A stretch of 64,000 nucleotides of DNA, taken from contig CAVYQF010000008.1 of NCBI GenBank assembly GCA_963770545.1, positions 248,001 through 312,000 on the forward strand. Direction: 5' to 3'. This DNA is from RYN-230 sp963770545 (GTDB lineage Bacteria > Actinomycetota > Actinomycetes > Streptosporangiales > Streptosporangiaceae). Shown here piece after piece: positions 25,374 to 33,692 of the stretch (its first letter is position 1; each line of letters starts with the position of its first letter). Under the pieces are notes generated by a model, which did not search any database, was not told the origin of the DNA, and worked only from the letters and a program-made list of their open reading frames with translations. The translations under genes and the position numbers were made by a program.

Positions 25374-26257
25374 CCGGGGGCGCCGGGCACCGGGGGAACG
25401 CCGCCCCGCCGCCCCCGGCGCCGGGGGTCCCGGCCTGGCGGGTGGCGCTGAGCCTGTTCACGGTGATCCCGGCCGGGGTCAGCGGTGACCTGGACGAGGC
25501 AGCGGCGGCCCGGGCCGTGTTCTGGCTGCCGGTCCTCGGCGCCGGCCTGGGATTGGCTGGATCGGCCGTGATGGTTTTCGTTGCGGCGGGTGAATTGTCC
25601 GTGGAGCGGCAGTTCCTGGGGGCGGCCCTCGCGGTGGCGCTGCTCGCGGTGGCGACGGGGGGCCTGCACCTGGACGGGCTGGCCGACACCGCGGACGGGC
25701 TGGGCAGCCGCCGCCCGGCGGACCAGGCCCTGGAGATCATGCGCCGGCCGGACGCCGGGCCGCTCGGCGTGGCCACGCTGGTGCTGGTGCTGCTGGTCCA
25801 GGTGAGTGCGCTGGCCTCGCTGCCCCGAGGCTGGGGAGGGGGTGACTGGGCCGGGACTGGCTGGGCTGGGACTGGCTGGGCTGGGACTGGCTGGGCTGGG
25901 GCGACCGGGCTGGTGCTGGCCGCGGTGACCGGCCGGGTGGCGGTGGTGGCGGCCACCGGCTCGCCCTCGGCCCGGCCGTCCGGGTTCGGCGCCCTGGTGG
26001 CCGGGCGGACCAGCGCCGCGGCCCGGGCGGCCACCGTGGCAATCCTGCTGGCCGCGGTGGTTGCGGCCGGGCTGGCCCTGGGCGGGGTCGCGGCCGCGGC
26101 CCGGGGCGCGCTGGCCGCGGTGGCGGGCCTGGCCGTGGCCGCCCTGGTCCGCTGGGCCGCGCGGCGGCGGCTCGGCGGGATGACCGGCGACGTGTTCGGC
26201 GCGATCATCGAGCTGAGCACGGCCACCGTGCTGCTGGTCCTCGCGCTCACGAGCTGA
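25370..26257 (+). CDS. cobS: Adenosylcobinamide-GDP ribazoletransferase
   Basis: Cobalamin synthase, the membrane enzyme that joins adenosylcobinamide-GDP and alpha-ribazole (phosphate). The conserved VALSLFTVIP opening and GGLHLDGLADTADGLGS acidic motif are present, followed by RRPDAGPLGV and a C-terminal GGMTGDVFGA. The GTG at 25370 overlaps the cobU stop. A repeat insert of Gly-Trp-Ala-Gly-Thr units (about residues 160-177) lies in a loop between helices and is encoded by an exact 15-bp tandem repeat, not expected in the family. Confidence 0.92.
   Translation: MTGGAGHRGNAAPPPPAPGVPAWRVALSLFTVIPAGVSGDLDEAAAARAVFWLPVLGAGLGLAGSAVMVFVAAGELSVERQFLGAALAVALLAVATGGLHLDGLADTADGLGSRRPADQALEIMRRPDAGPLGVATLVLVLLVQVSALASLPRGWGGGDWAGTGWAGTGWAGTGWAGATGLVLAAVTGRVAVVAATGSPSARPSGFGALVAGRTSAAARAATVAILLAAVVAAGLALGGVAAAARGALAAVAGLAVAALVRWAARRRLGGMTGDVFGAIIELSTATVLLVLALTS
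25855..25899. repeat. 15-bp in-frame tandem repeat inside cobS
   Basis: Three perfect copies of GACTGGCTGGGCTGG follow one degenerate copy at 25844. They add five residues each to a loop of CobS without changing frame. Confidence 0.95.
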
Positions 26258-26309
26258 GGCCCGCCGGCACCGACGGCGTGCAGACCCCGGCTGGCCCGAG
26301 GAAGCCTGC

Positions 26310-27008
26310 TTACCTGAGAAACAGGGCGATGGCCAGGTACTGGCATGTGGCGCCCGCGCAGACGTACACGTGGAAGACCTCGTGATACCCGAACACCGAG
26401 GGGTAGGGGTCCGGGCGGCGGCGGTGGTAGGACAGGGCGCCGACGGTATAGAGCAGGCCACCGCCGATCATCAGCCCCCCGGCCACCGGCCCGGCGTGGA
26501 TCCAGACCTCGGGCAGGGCCAGCGCGGCCACCCAGCCCAGGGCGAGGAACGTCCCGCCGACCAGCCGTTCTGGCGCGTCCATCCAGGCCAGATGGATGCC
26601 GGCCGCGGTCGCGGTCAGCACCCACAACGTGATGAGCCCGGTCCGGCCCAGGGGCCCCGGGGCGGCCAGGATGAACACCGGCGTCGCGGTCCCGGCGATC
26701 AACAGGAAGATCATGACATGGTCGAGCCGCTGCAGCCGCTGCCGCCATTCCTGCGACCAGGTGCCGCAGTGATACAGGGCGCTCACCCCGAACAACCCGC
26801 CCACGCTGACCGCGTACACGCCGAAGCTGAGGACCCGGGCCGGGCCGTGGGTCTGCATCAGCAGCACCGTGCTGAAGACCAGGGAGGCCCCGAACCACAG
26901 CAGGTGCAGCCAGCCGCGCATCATCGGCTTGGCGTAGTAGACGTCACGGCGGGCGTCGTAGAACAGGTCCGCCACCGGGGTCGCGCGCGTCGGGGAGGTA
27001 GCAGTCAC
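26310..27008 (-). CDS. Hemolysin III / PAQR family membrane protein
   Basis: Seven helices with the family signatures SALYHCGTW, RLDHVMIFLLIAGTATP and HEVFHVYVCAGA, which contribute conserved metal-binding His/Asp positions. Bacterial members (TrhA type) influence membrane fluidity; haemolytic activity is not implied. The GTG at 27008 has GGAGG seven bases upstream; a longer frame to 27248 runs through unrelated repeat sequence. It is convergent with cobS and has no partner gene. Confidence 0.9.
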   Translation of the reverse strand: MTATSPTRATPVADLFYDARRDVYYAKPMMRGWLHLLWFGASLVFSTVLLMQTHGPARVLSFGVYAVSVGGLFGVSALYHCGTWSQEWRQRLQRLDHVMIFLLIAGTATPVFILAAPGPLGRTGLITLWVLTATAAGIHLAWMDAPERLVGGTFLALGWVAALALPEVWIHAGPVAGGLMIGGGLLYTVGALSYHRRRPDPYPSVFGYHEVFHVYVCAGATCQYLAIALFLR

Positions 27009-27111
27009 GGTGGCGCCTCCAGGTCCGTCCGGGACCCGGCTGGCCCCGATGCCGCCGACGTCCTGAGTCTCCAGTGTCACCCACGACTGGTTATTTGGAT
27101 ACGGAAAGTCT

Positions 27112-27837
27112 TTATTCGCCGGCCAGGCGGAGCGCGGTGTCTTGGCTGGCCGGGGCGCTGTCATGGCCGCGTGGGCCGCTGTCATGGCCGCGTGGGCCGC
27201 CGCCCAGACTTCCGGCGAAGAAGTGCCTCGCGCCGTCCAGCAGCTCATCCAGCGGCGGCCACCAGGGACCGTGCCGCAGCGTCCGGAGCGCCTGCAGCAC
27301 CCGCTCGGTGTTCTCGGCGGCCTCGCCGTCCGCCGCGCTCACCACCGCCTCGACCCGGCGGGGGCGGACGGCCCGGAGCGGGCCCAGGTACATCCCGGTG
27401 CCGTCGCCCGCGCTGGTCCCGTGGTCCGGGCGGGGGCCGGATCCCGGGTCCGCGGCGTCGCCCGGGCCTGCTCCCGGAGTCAGCACCACGTAGTAGTCAG
27501 GCAGCTCGAACCGCCCGGCCCGCCCCGCGGCCACGGCCTGCGCGGCCTGCTGCTCGAACGCGGCGGCGTGGCCCGGCCCGGCGGTCAGATCCCACATGGC
27601 GGCCCACTCCGCGGCCACCCCGGCCAGCGGGTCGGCGGGCACCAGGACGTACGGTGACCGCCGCCGCGCGGCCTGGCCCAGGGCCAGAGCCGCCGCAGTC
27701 AGGCTGTCCTGCTCGTCGTCGGGCGGCCGGACCAGGGACACGTTGGAGGACCGGGCCAGGCCGGCGAGCAGCGGCTCGGCCACCGCACCCACCAGGACCA
27801 CCACGGTCGAAGACTCACGCCGCACCGGCCCGATCAT
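27112..27837 (-). CDS. Hypothetical protein, conserved-looking
   Basis: About 241 residues with no recognised domain. It opens with a beta-strand-like STVVVLVGAVAEPLLAGLARS and later SPYVLVPADPLAGVAAEWAAMWD, suggesting an alpha/beta fold binding a small ligand. Gly/Pro-rich linkers follow, and a 21-bp tandem repeat encodes GPRGHDS twice near the C-terminus. The start is either the ATG at 27837 or a GTG at 27861; neither has a clear ribosome site. It lies 31 bases after the metallophosphoesterase gene end on the same strand and may be cotranscribed with it. Confidence 0.6.
   Translation of the reverse strand: MIGPVRRESSTVVVLVGAVAEPLLAGLARSSNVSLVRPPDDEQDSLTAAALALGQAARRRSPYVLVPADPLAGVAAEWAAMWDLTAGPGHAAAFEQQAAQAVAAGRAGRFELPDYYVVLTPGAGPGDAADPGSGPRPDHGTSAGDGTGMYLGPLRAVRPRRVEAVVSAADGEAAENTERVLQALRTLRHGPWWPPLDELLDGARHFFAGSLGGGPRGHDSGPRGHDSAPASQDTALRLAGE
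27156..27197. repeat. 21-bp in-frame tandem repeat, two copies
   Basis: Two perfect 21-bp units beginning CGCTGTCATGGCC lie side by side in the 3' part of the hypothetical gene and encode GPRGHDS twice on the minus strand. Confidence 0.9.
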
Positions 27838-27868
27838 AGGCGGCCAGCGAGCGCGGCCCACGTCAGGG

Positions 27869-29560
27869 TTACGCCCCCGGCAGCCGCGCCAGCGGGAACG
27901 GGGGGCTGATCAGGAGCTCGACGTTCCGGTCGGTGGCGGTCCCGGTCCGGCCCGGGTGCTCGCCGCCGAACGGGATGTTGGCGGACAGCTCGCGGTGCAG
28001 TGAGGCCAGGTCATCGATGCTGGCCAGCCCCGGTCCGGCCAGCCCCGGTCCGGCCCGCCCTCGCGGGCCGAGCGGCGTGTCGTGATCCACCATGGTGCAG
28101 GTGATGGACAGCTGCCCGGCCCGCTCGGCCAGTTCCACCAGGCGGGTCTGGCAGGGCCAGTCCACCACCGCGCAGGTGGTGACCTCCCAGAAGCCGCGGC
28201 CCGGCTGATCCGGGTCGGGCCTCGGCCGGATGGCGTTGGTGTGCGTGTGGCCGTTGAGCCACAGCACCACGTTGGGGAAGCGGTGCAGCAGGGCGACCAG
28301 TTCGCCCGCGCCGATCAGCGGCTCGCCGCCCGGGCCGGGATGCCAGCCCCGGGTGTTGGTCAGGGTGTCCACCCCGTGATGGGAGAACAGGATGACCAGC
28401 CGATCGTCCTGCCCGGTGCCGACCTGCTGCCCGGCCGGCCCCCGGTAGGCCGAGTGCGCCTCGGCGAGCCGGTCCTCCAGCCACCGGGCCTGCTGGCGGT
28501 CCAGGCACCCGTCGGCCCCGCCGGCCAGGCAATTGGTATCCAGCGCGATGAACCGCGCGGCTGGTGTGTCATGGACGTAGTAGGCGGTTCCGTGGCGGAG
28601 GTTTTCGTCTGTAAAGCCGTGCCCGAGCGGGCGCGCGCCGGGCCGGAAATGCGCGGCCACGAAATCACCGCGGGTGATCGGGCGGCGGCCGCGATCGGCG
28701 GGCACCTGGCGGAAGGGCCCGGCCATGAAAGCCTCCGGGCGCACCGTGAACAGCTCCAGGGCCTGGTCGCTGTCGAACCCGTCCGGCAGCGCCGTCGGCT
28801 TGCGGTCGCCGGTCAGCGCGGCAGCCAGGCCCGCGGTCTGCCTGCCCACGCCCTGGTTGAGTGCTTCGTGGTTGCCGAAGCAGGACAGCCACGGCATCTG
28901 CAGGCCGCCCGCGGTGAACTCGCGCAGCGCCGCGTCGAGCAGGCCCGGGTGATGCGGGAAGCCCAGCTCGCGGCGGAAGAAGTCCGGCCCGTCCGGGCCG
29001 GTGCCGTCGGGCTTCCAGAAGATGTCGTCCGGCCAGTCGAGCGCCTGCACGCCGGCGTACCCGGGGCGGCCGGAATCGGTGACGACCCGGCCGCCGTCGA
29101 ACAGGGCCAGGAACGTCTGCACCTCATTCCACTGGGCGTTGTCGATCGCGTCCCCCGTGGTCACGGCCAGCGCGGGCGGCAGGCCAGTTGCCGGGCCCCG
29201 TAGTGCGTTCACCGTCCGCACCGTGGCGTCCACCGCGTGCGGGGTGAGGGCCTCCTGGGGGCGCTGGACCGGCACCAATCCGGCGTACCGGGAGTCGGCG
29301 AAGTAGCGGTTCAGGAATTCGAACCGGGTCGGCGACTGAACGTCAGCCAGCTGCAGGTCGGTGACGTGGATGAGGCAGAGCAGGGGACGGCTGCCTGGTG
29401 GCCGGGCTGCGGCGGGCGCAGCGCCCAGGTCGTCCCGCCGCACGTGCTGTTCGCCCTCGATGACCTCGACCGCGCGGTACGGCGAGCTGGCTCCCTGGCG
29501 CAGCACCGTGCCGGGGGCCAGCCGGCGGTGGGTAGTCAGTGGCGGGCGTCCCGCGCTCAA
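27869..29560 (-). CDS. Metallophosphoesterase, TIGR03767-like
   Basis: Calcineurin-like phosphoesterase of 563 residues. Metal-binding motifs appear in order: HVTDLQLADVQS, TTGDAIDNAQ, GNHE, SHHGVD and NGHTHTN. Size and the long inserts between motifs fit the TIGR03767 group of actinobacterial phosphoesterases. No signal peptide is visible. Near the C-terminus a 15-bp repeat (28022-28051) encodes GLAGP units. It overlaps the ABC ATPase gene by four bases, so it is the last or next-to-last gene of the LacI-linked importer operon. A substrate containing a phosphoester or phosphonate is a reasonable guess. Confidence 0.85.
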   Translation of the reverse strand: MSAGRPPLTTHRRLAPGTVLRQGASSPYRAVEVIEGEQHVRRDDLGAAPAAARPPGSRPLLCLIHVTDLQLADVQSPTRFEFLNRYFADSRYAGLVPVQRPQEALTPHAVDATVRTVNALRGPATGLPPALAVTTGDAIDNAQWNEVQTFLALFDGGRVVTDSGRPGYAGVQALDWPDDIFWKPDGTGPDGPDFFRRELGFPHHPGLLDAALREFTAGGLQMPWLSCFGNHEALNQGVGRQTAGLAAALTGDRKPTALPDGFDSDQALELFTVRPEAFMAGPFRQVPADRGRRPITRGDFVAAHFRPGARPLGHGFTDENLRHGTAYYVHDTPAARFIALDTNCLAGGADGCLDRQQARWLEDRLAEAHSAYRGPAGQQVGTGQDDRLVILFSHHGVDTLTNTRGWHPGPGGEPLIGAGELVALLHRFPNVVLWLNGHTHTNAIRPRPDPDQPGRGFWEVTTCAVVDWPCQTRLVELAERAGQLSITCTMVDHDTPLGPRGRAGPGLAGPGLASIDDLASLHRELSANIPFGGEHPGRTGTATDRNVELLISPPFPLARLPGA

Positions 29561-30675
29561 GCCTCGCTCGCAGCCACGGAATTGTTTTCCGCAACGGAAA
29601 CCAGCACGGGGTCGGGCCTTATCGACAGCGCGACGAAGCTGCCCGCGCTCAGTTCCGTGGCGTCCGAGGTCGGCAGCTGGGCCATGATCGTGGTGTCGCC
29701 GAGGTTCACGGTGACCCGGCTAGTCGCGCCCAGGAAGGTGATGGCGATCACGGTGCCGGCCAGTGGGCCGGACCCGGCCGAGCTCTCCGAGGCCAGGGTG
29801 ACCGCCTCGGGCCGGATCAGCGCGGTGACCGGCCCGGCGGGGGTGCCGAGATCGACCAGGGGCAGATCCTGCCCGCGCACGGTCACGGTGCTGCCGCTGG
29901 CCGTCCCGGCCAGCCGGTTGGTGAGGCCGACGAACTCGGCCACGAACGGGGTGGCCGGCCGGGAGTAGACCTCGGTGGGCGAGGCAAGCTGCTCCAGCTG
30001 GCCCTCCCGCATCACCCCGACCCGGTCGGCGATGGCCAGCGCCTCCTCCTGGTCGTGCGTGACGAACAGGGTGGTGATGCCCACCTCGAGCTGGATCCGG
30101 CGGATCTGGTCCCGCAGCTGCGCGCGGACCTTGGCGTCCAGTGCGGACAGCGGCTCATCCAGCAGCAGCACCTGGGGCTCGATGGCCAGGGCCCGGGCCA
30201 GCGCGACCCGCTGCTGCTGGCCGCCGGACAGCTGGTGGGCGTAGCGGCCCGACTGCTCGGACAGCCCGACCAGGTCGAGCATCTCCAGGGCCCGCCGCTC
30301 CCGCTCGGCCTTGGCCATCCGGCGCAGCCGCAGCCCGAAGGCCACGTTCTGCACTACGGTCATGTGGGGGAATAGCGAGTAGGCCTGGAAGACCATGCCC
30401 ATGTCCCTCTTGCTGGCCGACATCCGGGTGATGTCCCGGCCGCCGACGGTGATGGTCCCGGCGTCCGCGTCCTCCAGGCCGGCCAGCAGCCGCAGCGTGG
30501 TGGTCTTGCCGCAGCCGGACGGGCCCAGCAGGGCGATCAGCTCGCCGGGCCGCAAGGTCAGGTCCAGGCCGTCCAGGGCCACGACCGGGCCGTACCGGCG
30601 GGTCAGTCCCTCCATCCGGACCTCGACGGAGGTCCGGGCGACGGCGCCATCGGCACTGGTCACTGATGAGTTCAC
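29557..30675 (-). CDS. ABC transporter ATP-binding protein (PotA/FbpC-like)
   Basis: Energises import by the adjacent permeases. Walker A GPSGCGKTTT, Q-loop FQAYSLFPHMTV, signature LSGGQQQR, Walker B LLLDEPLSALD and the H-loop THDQ are all present. The C-terminal TOBE region (about 270-372) is typical of polyamine, iron and 2-aminoethylphosphonate importers. It lies ten bases after the second permease gene, in an operon order of binding protein, two permeases, ATPase and phosphoesterase. Confidence 0.93.
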   Translation of the reverse strand: MNSSVTSADGAVARTSVEVRMEGLTRRYGPVVALDGLDLTLRPGELIALLGPSGCGKTTTLRLLAGLEDADAGTITVGGRDITRMSASKRDMGMVFQAYSLFPHMTVVQNVAFGLRLRRMAKAERERRALEMLDLVGLSEQSGRYAHQLSGGQQQRVALARALAIEPQVLLLDEPLSALDAKVRAQLRDQIRRIQLEVGITTLFVTHDQEEALAIADRVGVMREGQLEQLASPTEVYSRPATPFVAEFVGLTNRLAGTASGSTVTVRGQDLPLVDLGTPAGPVTALIRPEAVTLASESSAGSGPLAGTVIAITFLGATSRVTVNLGDTTIMAQLPTSDATELSAGSFVALSIRPDPVLVSVAENNSVAASEA

Positions 30676-30685
30676 GGGTTATTCC

Positions 30686-31534
30686 TCATCCCCGGCGCCG
30701 CCGGCGTCCGGCATAGGACACGATTATCAGCAGGGCGAAGGCGAACAGCAGCGAGGCCAGGGAGGTCGAGAAGACCACCCCGGCGTTGGGCGTGTTCCGG
30801 CTGATCGAGTACAGGGCCGGCTGCAACGTGTTGAACAGCAGCAGGTAGGCGATGGTGAACTCGCCCAGCACCAGGGCACCGGTCAGAAGCACCGCGTTCA
30901 GGATGGCTTGGCGCATGTTCGGCGCGATGACCCGGAACATCACCGTGAACCAGCTCGCGCCCAGGCTCCGGGCCGCCTCGGCCAAAGTGACGGCGTCGAG
31001 GGCGTCCAGCCCGGACGACAGCGCCCGGTAGGCGTAGGGCAGGGCCAGGATCACGTACACCCAGAACAGCTGCAGGGCGGACAGGCTGTAGTGCTGGATC
31101 CGGTTGTAGACCGGGCCCAGGCCGACGACTAGCGCGATGGCCGGGATGGTGAGCGGAAGCAGGCAGAGGAACTCGAACGTCCGGCTGATCCACTGCACCC
31201 GCAGCTTGATCCAGATCATCGTGGGCAGTAGCAGCAACAACGTGGCCAGGCTGGTGATGACGGCCAGTTCCAGGGTGAGTTCCACGCCGCTGGCCAGCCC
31301 GGGGTAGGACACGATCTGCTTCCAGGCCGCCACTGACCAGGTGCCGAGTTTGCTCCCTTCCAGGGAGAAGCGGGCCAGGGCGAGCAGCGGCAGCACGATG
31401 AACAGGCCGAACAGGGTGAACACTACGTAGCGGAAGGCGTTCAGCCGCCGGCGTCGGCTGCGCTGCATACCCTGCGGCCCGCGGCTGGCGGGGACGTCCA
31501 GCGGAGTCTCGCCGACCGACGTTAGCGCAGCCAT
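30686..31534 (-). CDS. ABC transporter permease 2
   Basis: Six predicted helices and the EAA loop segment EAARSLGASWFTVMFRVIAPNMR, which docks to the ATPase. The ATG at 31534 overlaps the upstream permease by 13 bases; longer frames further upstream are out-of-frame readings of that gene. The family is the polyamine/iron type (BPD_transp_1). It works with the permease at 31522-32388 as a heterodimer. Confidence 0.92.
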   Translation of the reverse strand: MAALTSVGETPLDVPASRGPQGMQRSRRRRLNAFRYVVFTLFGLFIVLPLLALARFSLEGSKLGTWSVAAWKQIVSYPGLASGVELTLELAVITSLATLLLLLPTMIWIKLRVQWISRTFEFLCLLPLTIPAIALVVGLGPVYNRIQHYSLSALQLFWVYVILALPYAYRALSSGLDALDAVTLAEAARSLGASWFTVMFRVIAPNMRQAILNAVLLTGALVLGEFTIAYLLLFNTLQPALYSISRNTPNAGVVFSTSLASLLFAFALLIIVSYAGRRRRRG

Positions 31535-32388
31535 CGGGCCGCCCTTCGCTGCAGCAGCGCGTACCCGGTCATGACGACCGCCACCATGACGATCATGCCG
31601 AACGCGAGCAGGTCGGCCGCGTTCACATTGGCCAGCCCCACTTCGCTGGACAGGGACGTGCTGATCTCCTGCGGCACCGTGTAAGCGATCTGGTTCTCCC
31701 AGGCCTCGATGGTCGCGAACGCGGACAGGGCGTTGGCGAACAGCAGCAGCGCCGCGCCGAAGAAGGCCGGGGCGAGCAGCGGGCCGCCCACGTACCGCCA
31801 GTACTGCCAGGTCGAGGAGCCCAGGCTTTCCGAGGCCTCCCGCCACTGAGCCTTGAGCCCGTCGATAGCGGGCAGGAAGACCAGCACCATGAGCGGGACC
31901 TGGAAGTAGATGTAGATCAGGCCGATGCCCCAGGGAAAGTCGTAGTACCAGCTGGCGTGGAAAAGAAGCCCGGCCGGGCCGATCAGCGCCTGGAAAGCGA
32001 AAGCCAGGGTCACCCCGCCGAACTGGGCCAGCACGCCCGACCCGGCCAGCGCGAAGCGCCGCACCGCGCCGTCCGGTTTGCCGGAGGCCACCGCGTAGGC
32101 CACCAGCGCCCCGAATACCGCCCCGGCCACGGCTGAGATCAGGCACAGCTTGAACGACCCGATGAAATAGCTGCGCACCACCGGGCCCCACAGGGTGGAC
32201 ACGCCGCCGAAATTCCAGGACCCGCTGGGATTCTTGAAGGCGTCGACGACGAGGATGCCGGTCGGCCAGAGCAGGAAGACCCCGACGTAGGCGAAGAACG
32301 GAACCGTCCCCAGCCAAGCCGGGAGGTGAGGCTGGCGCCCGGCCCGTGAGGGCCGGGCGCCAGCCTCGGTCGTCGCAGCGACGGACAC
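31522..32388 (-). CDS. ABC transporter permease 1
   Basis: A 288-residue membrane protein with six helices and an EAA-type loop (EASESLGSSTWQYWRYVGGPLL). It pairs with the second permease gene just downstream and lies 12 bases after the binding-protein gene. The N-terminal 25 residues are polar and cytoplasmic. Confidence 0.92.
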   Translation of the reverse strand: MSVAATTEAGARPSRAGRQPHLPAWLGTVPFFAYVGVFLLWPTGILVVDAFKNPSGSWNFGGVSTLWGPVVRSYFIGSFKLCLISAVAGAVFGALVAYAVASGKPDGAVRRFALAGSGVLAQFGGVTLAFAFQALIGPAGLLFHASWYYDFPWGIGLIYIYFQVPLMVLVFLPAIDGLKAQWREASESLGSSTWQYWRYVGGPLLAPAFFGAALLLFANALSAFATIEAWENQIAYTVPQEISTSLSSEVGLANVNAADLLAFGMIVMVAVVMTGYALLQRRAARWLR

Positions 32389-32400
32389 GATCCTCCCCTG

Positions 32401-33519
32401 CTAGCCGACGGCCTTAGCCCAGTTGGCCGCCAGGTAGGTCGCGGCGCTGGTCGCCTGGCTCTGGCTCAGGAACACCGGGGCGCCGGTGACCGCGGGCAGC
32501 TTGGCGGCGGCGGCCTTGTCGATGCTGCCGTTGCTGCTCATCGCGATCTGCTCGACCGGCCGGGCGCCGCCCTGCAGCCACAGGTTCTGCCCGCCGTCGC
32601 TGGCCTGGGAGTACAGGAACTCCTCCCACAGCCGGGCCGCCGCGGGGTGCGGCGCGCTCTTGTTGATGGCCTGGGCGTAGTACCCGCCGAGCACGGCGTT
32701 CTTCGGGATGAACACCTTCCAGTTGGACACCCCGACGTAGCTGGGCAGGTTCAGGTAGTCCCAGTTGAAGACCACCGGGGTGGAGCCGGACTTGATGGTG
32801 GCACCGGTCGCCGACACCGGGGAGAAGTTACCCTTCGCCTTCAGGTCGTGGAAGAAGTTCACGCCCTTGGAGATGTCGCTGGCCGAGCCGCCCTCGACGA
32901 GGTTGGCCATCATGACCCCGTTCAGTGCGGCGTTCGCGGCGGTGGGGTTGCCGTTCAGCGCGACCGCGTTCTTGAACTTCGGCTGCAGCAGTTGGCTCAT
33001 TGAGGTAATCGTGCCGAACTTGCTGGAGTAGCCGATCGCCATGTAGCCGCCGTAGTCGTTGTACCACAGGCCGGTTGAGCTCTTCTGCGCCACCGGGATG
33101 GCCGACCAGGTGCTCACCTTGTACGGCGTGAATAGGCTGGTATTAGCCAGCGCCACCGCGACGCCGACGTCCACCACGTCCGGTGCGGCCGCGGTGCCAT
33201 TCTTTTGCTTGATCGTGTCGACTTCCTGCTGGCTGGTGCCGTCCGGCAGCGCCGAGTTCACCTTGATGCCGTATTTGGCGGTGAACGTCTTGATGATGGT
33301 GCCGTAGTTGGCCCACGTCGGAGGAAGCGCGATGACGTTGAGCGTGCCCTCTTTCTTGGCCGCCGCCACGAGCTTGCTCATTCCGCCACCCGATGAGGCG
33401 GAGGTAACCGTGGCCCAATTAGTACTGCCGCTGGACGTGGACGGCGAACTCGAGCAGCCAGCGGCCGCCAGAGCCAGCGCCGCGGCCCCTATCAGGGTGA
33501 AACGGTAGGGAGATCTCAC
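32401..33519 (-). CDS. ABC transporter substrate-binding lipoprotein
   Basis: Extracellular solute-binding lipoprotein that feeds the adjacent permeases. It has a short basic N-terminus, hydrophobic segment and lipobox AAAGC with Cys22, followed by a Ser/Thr linker and a periplasmic-binding-protein fold of the iron/polyamine/aminoethylphosphonate class. Start is a GTG with AGGAGG upstream. The ligand cannot be told from sequence. Linkage to a phosphoesterase makes an organophosphate or phosphonate ligand worth testing. Expression is probably controlled by the LacI protein encoded next to it, through the palindrome at 33646-33655. Confidence 0.9.
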   Translation of the reverse strand: MRSPYRFTLIGAAALALAAAGCSSSPSTSSGSTNWATVTSASSGGGMSKLVAAAKKEGTLNVIALPPTWANYGTIIKTFTAKYGIKVNSALPDGTSQQEVDTIKQKNGTAAAPDVVDVGVAVALANTSLFTPYKVSTWSAIPVAQKSSTGLWYNDYGGYMAIGYSSKFGTITSMSQLLQPKFKNAVALNGNPTAANAALNGVMMANLVEGGSASDISKGVNFFHDLKAKGNFSPVSATGATIKSGSTPVVFNWDYLNLPSYVGVSNWKVFIPKNAVLGGYYAQAINKSAPHPAAARLWEEFLYSQASDGGQNLWLQGGARPVEQIAMSSNGSIDKAAAAKLPAVTGAPVFLSQSQATSAATYLAANWAKAVG

Positions 33520-33645
33520 GGGAAATTGCCTCCTGTTATTGGCTATCCCACTTTTGAGCGGGCCCGCGGAAGCTAAGCGCCTATCACGCAGTAGTGCTCA
33601 GGAGGTCAGCGGACCCCCCCGCGAACAGCACCCGACAAAAGACCT

Positions 33646-33655
33646 TAAACGTTTA
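33646..33655. promoter_or_regulatory. LacI-family operator-like palindrome
   Basis: TAAACGTTTA is a perfect 10-bp palindrome with the central CG typical of LacI/GalR-family operators. It sits in the 173-base spacer between the LacI gene stop and the binding-protein start, about 127 bases upstream of the latter, where the importer promoter should be. Confidence 0.65.
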
Positions 33656-33692
33656 GTTTTGCCGGTATGCTGACGTACCCGTCGCGGGGGTG

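Noticed and set aside
27009..27111. AT-rich patch upstream of the hemolysin III gene as a defined promoter
   Set aside because: Likely contains the promoter, but no -10/-35 pair with acceptable spacing could be named.
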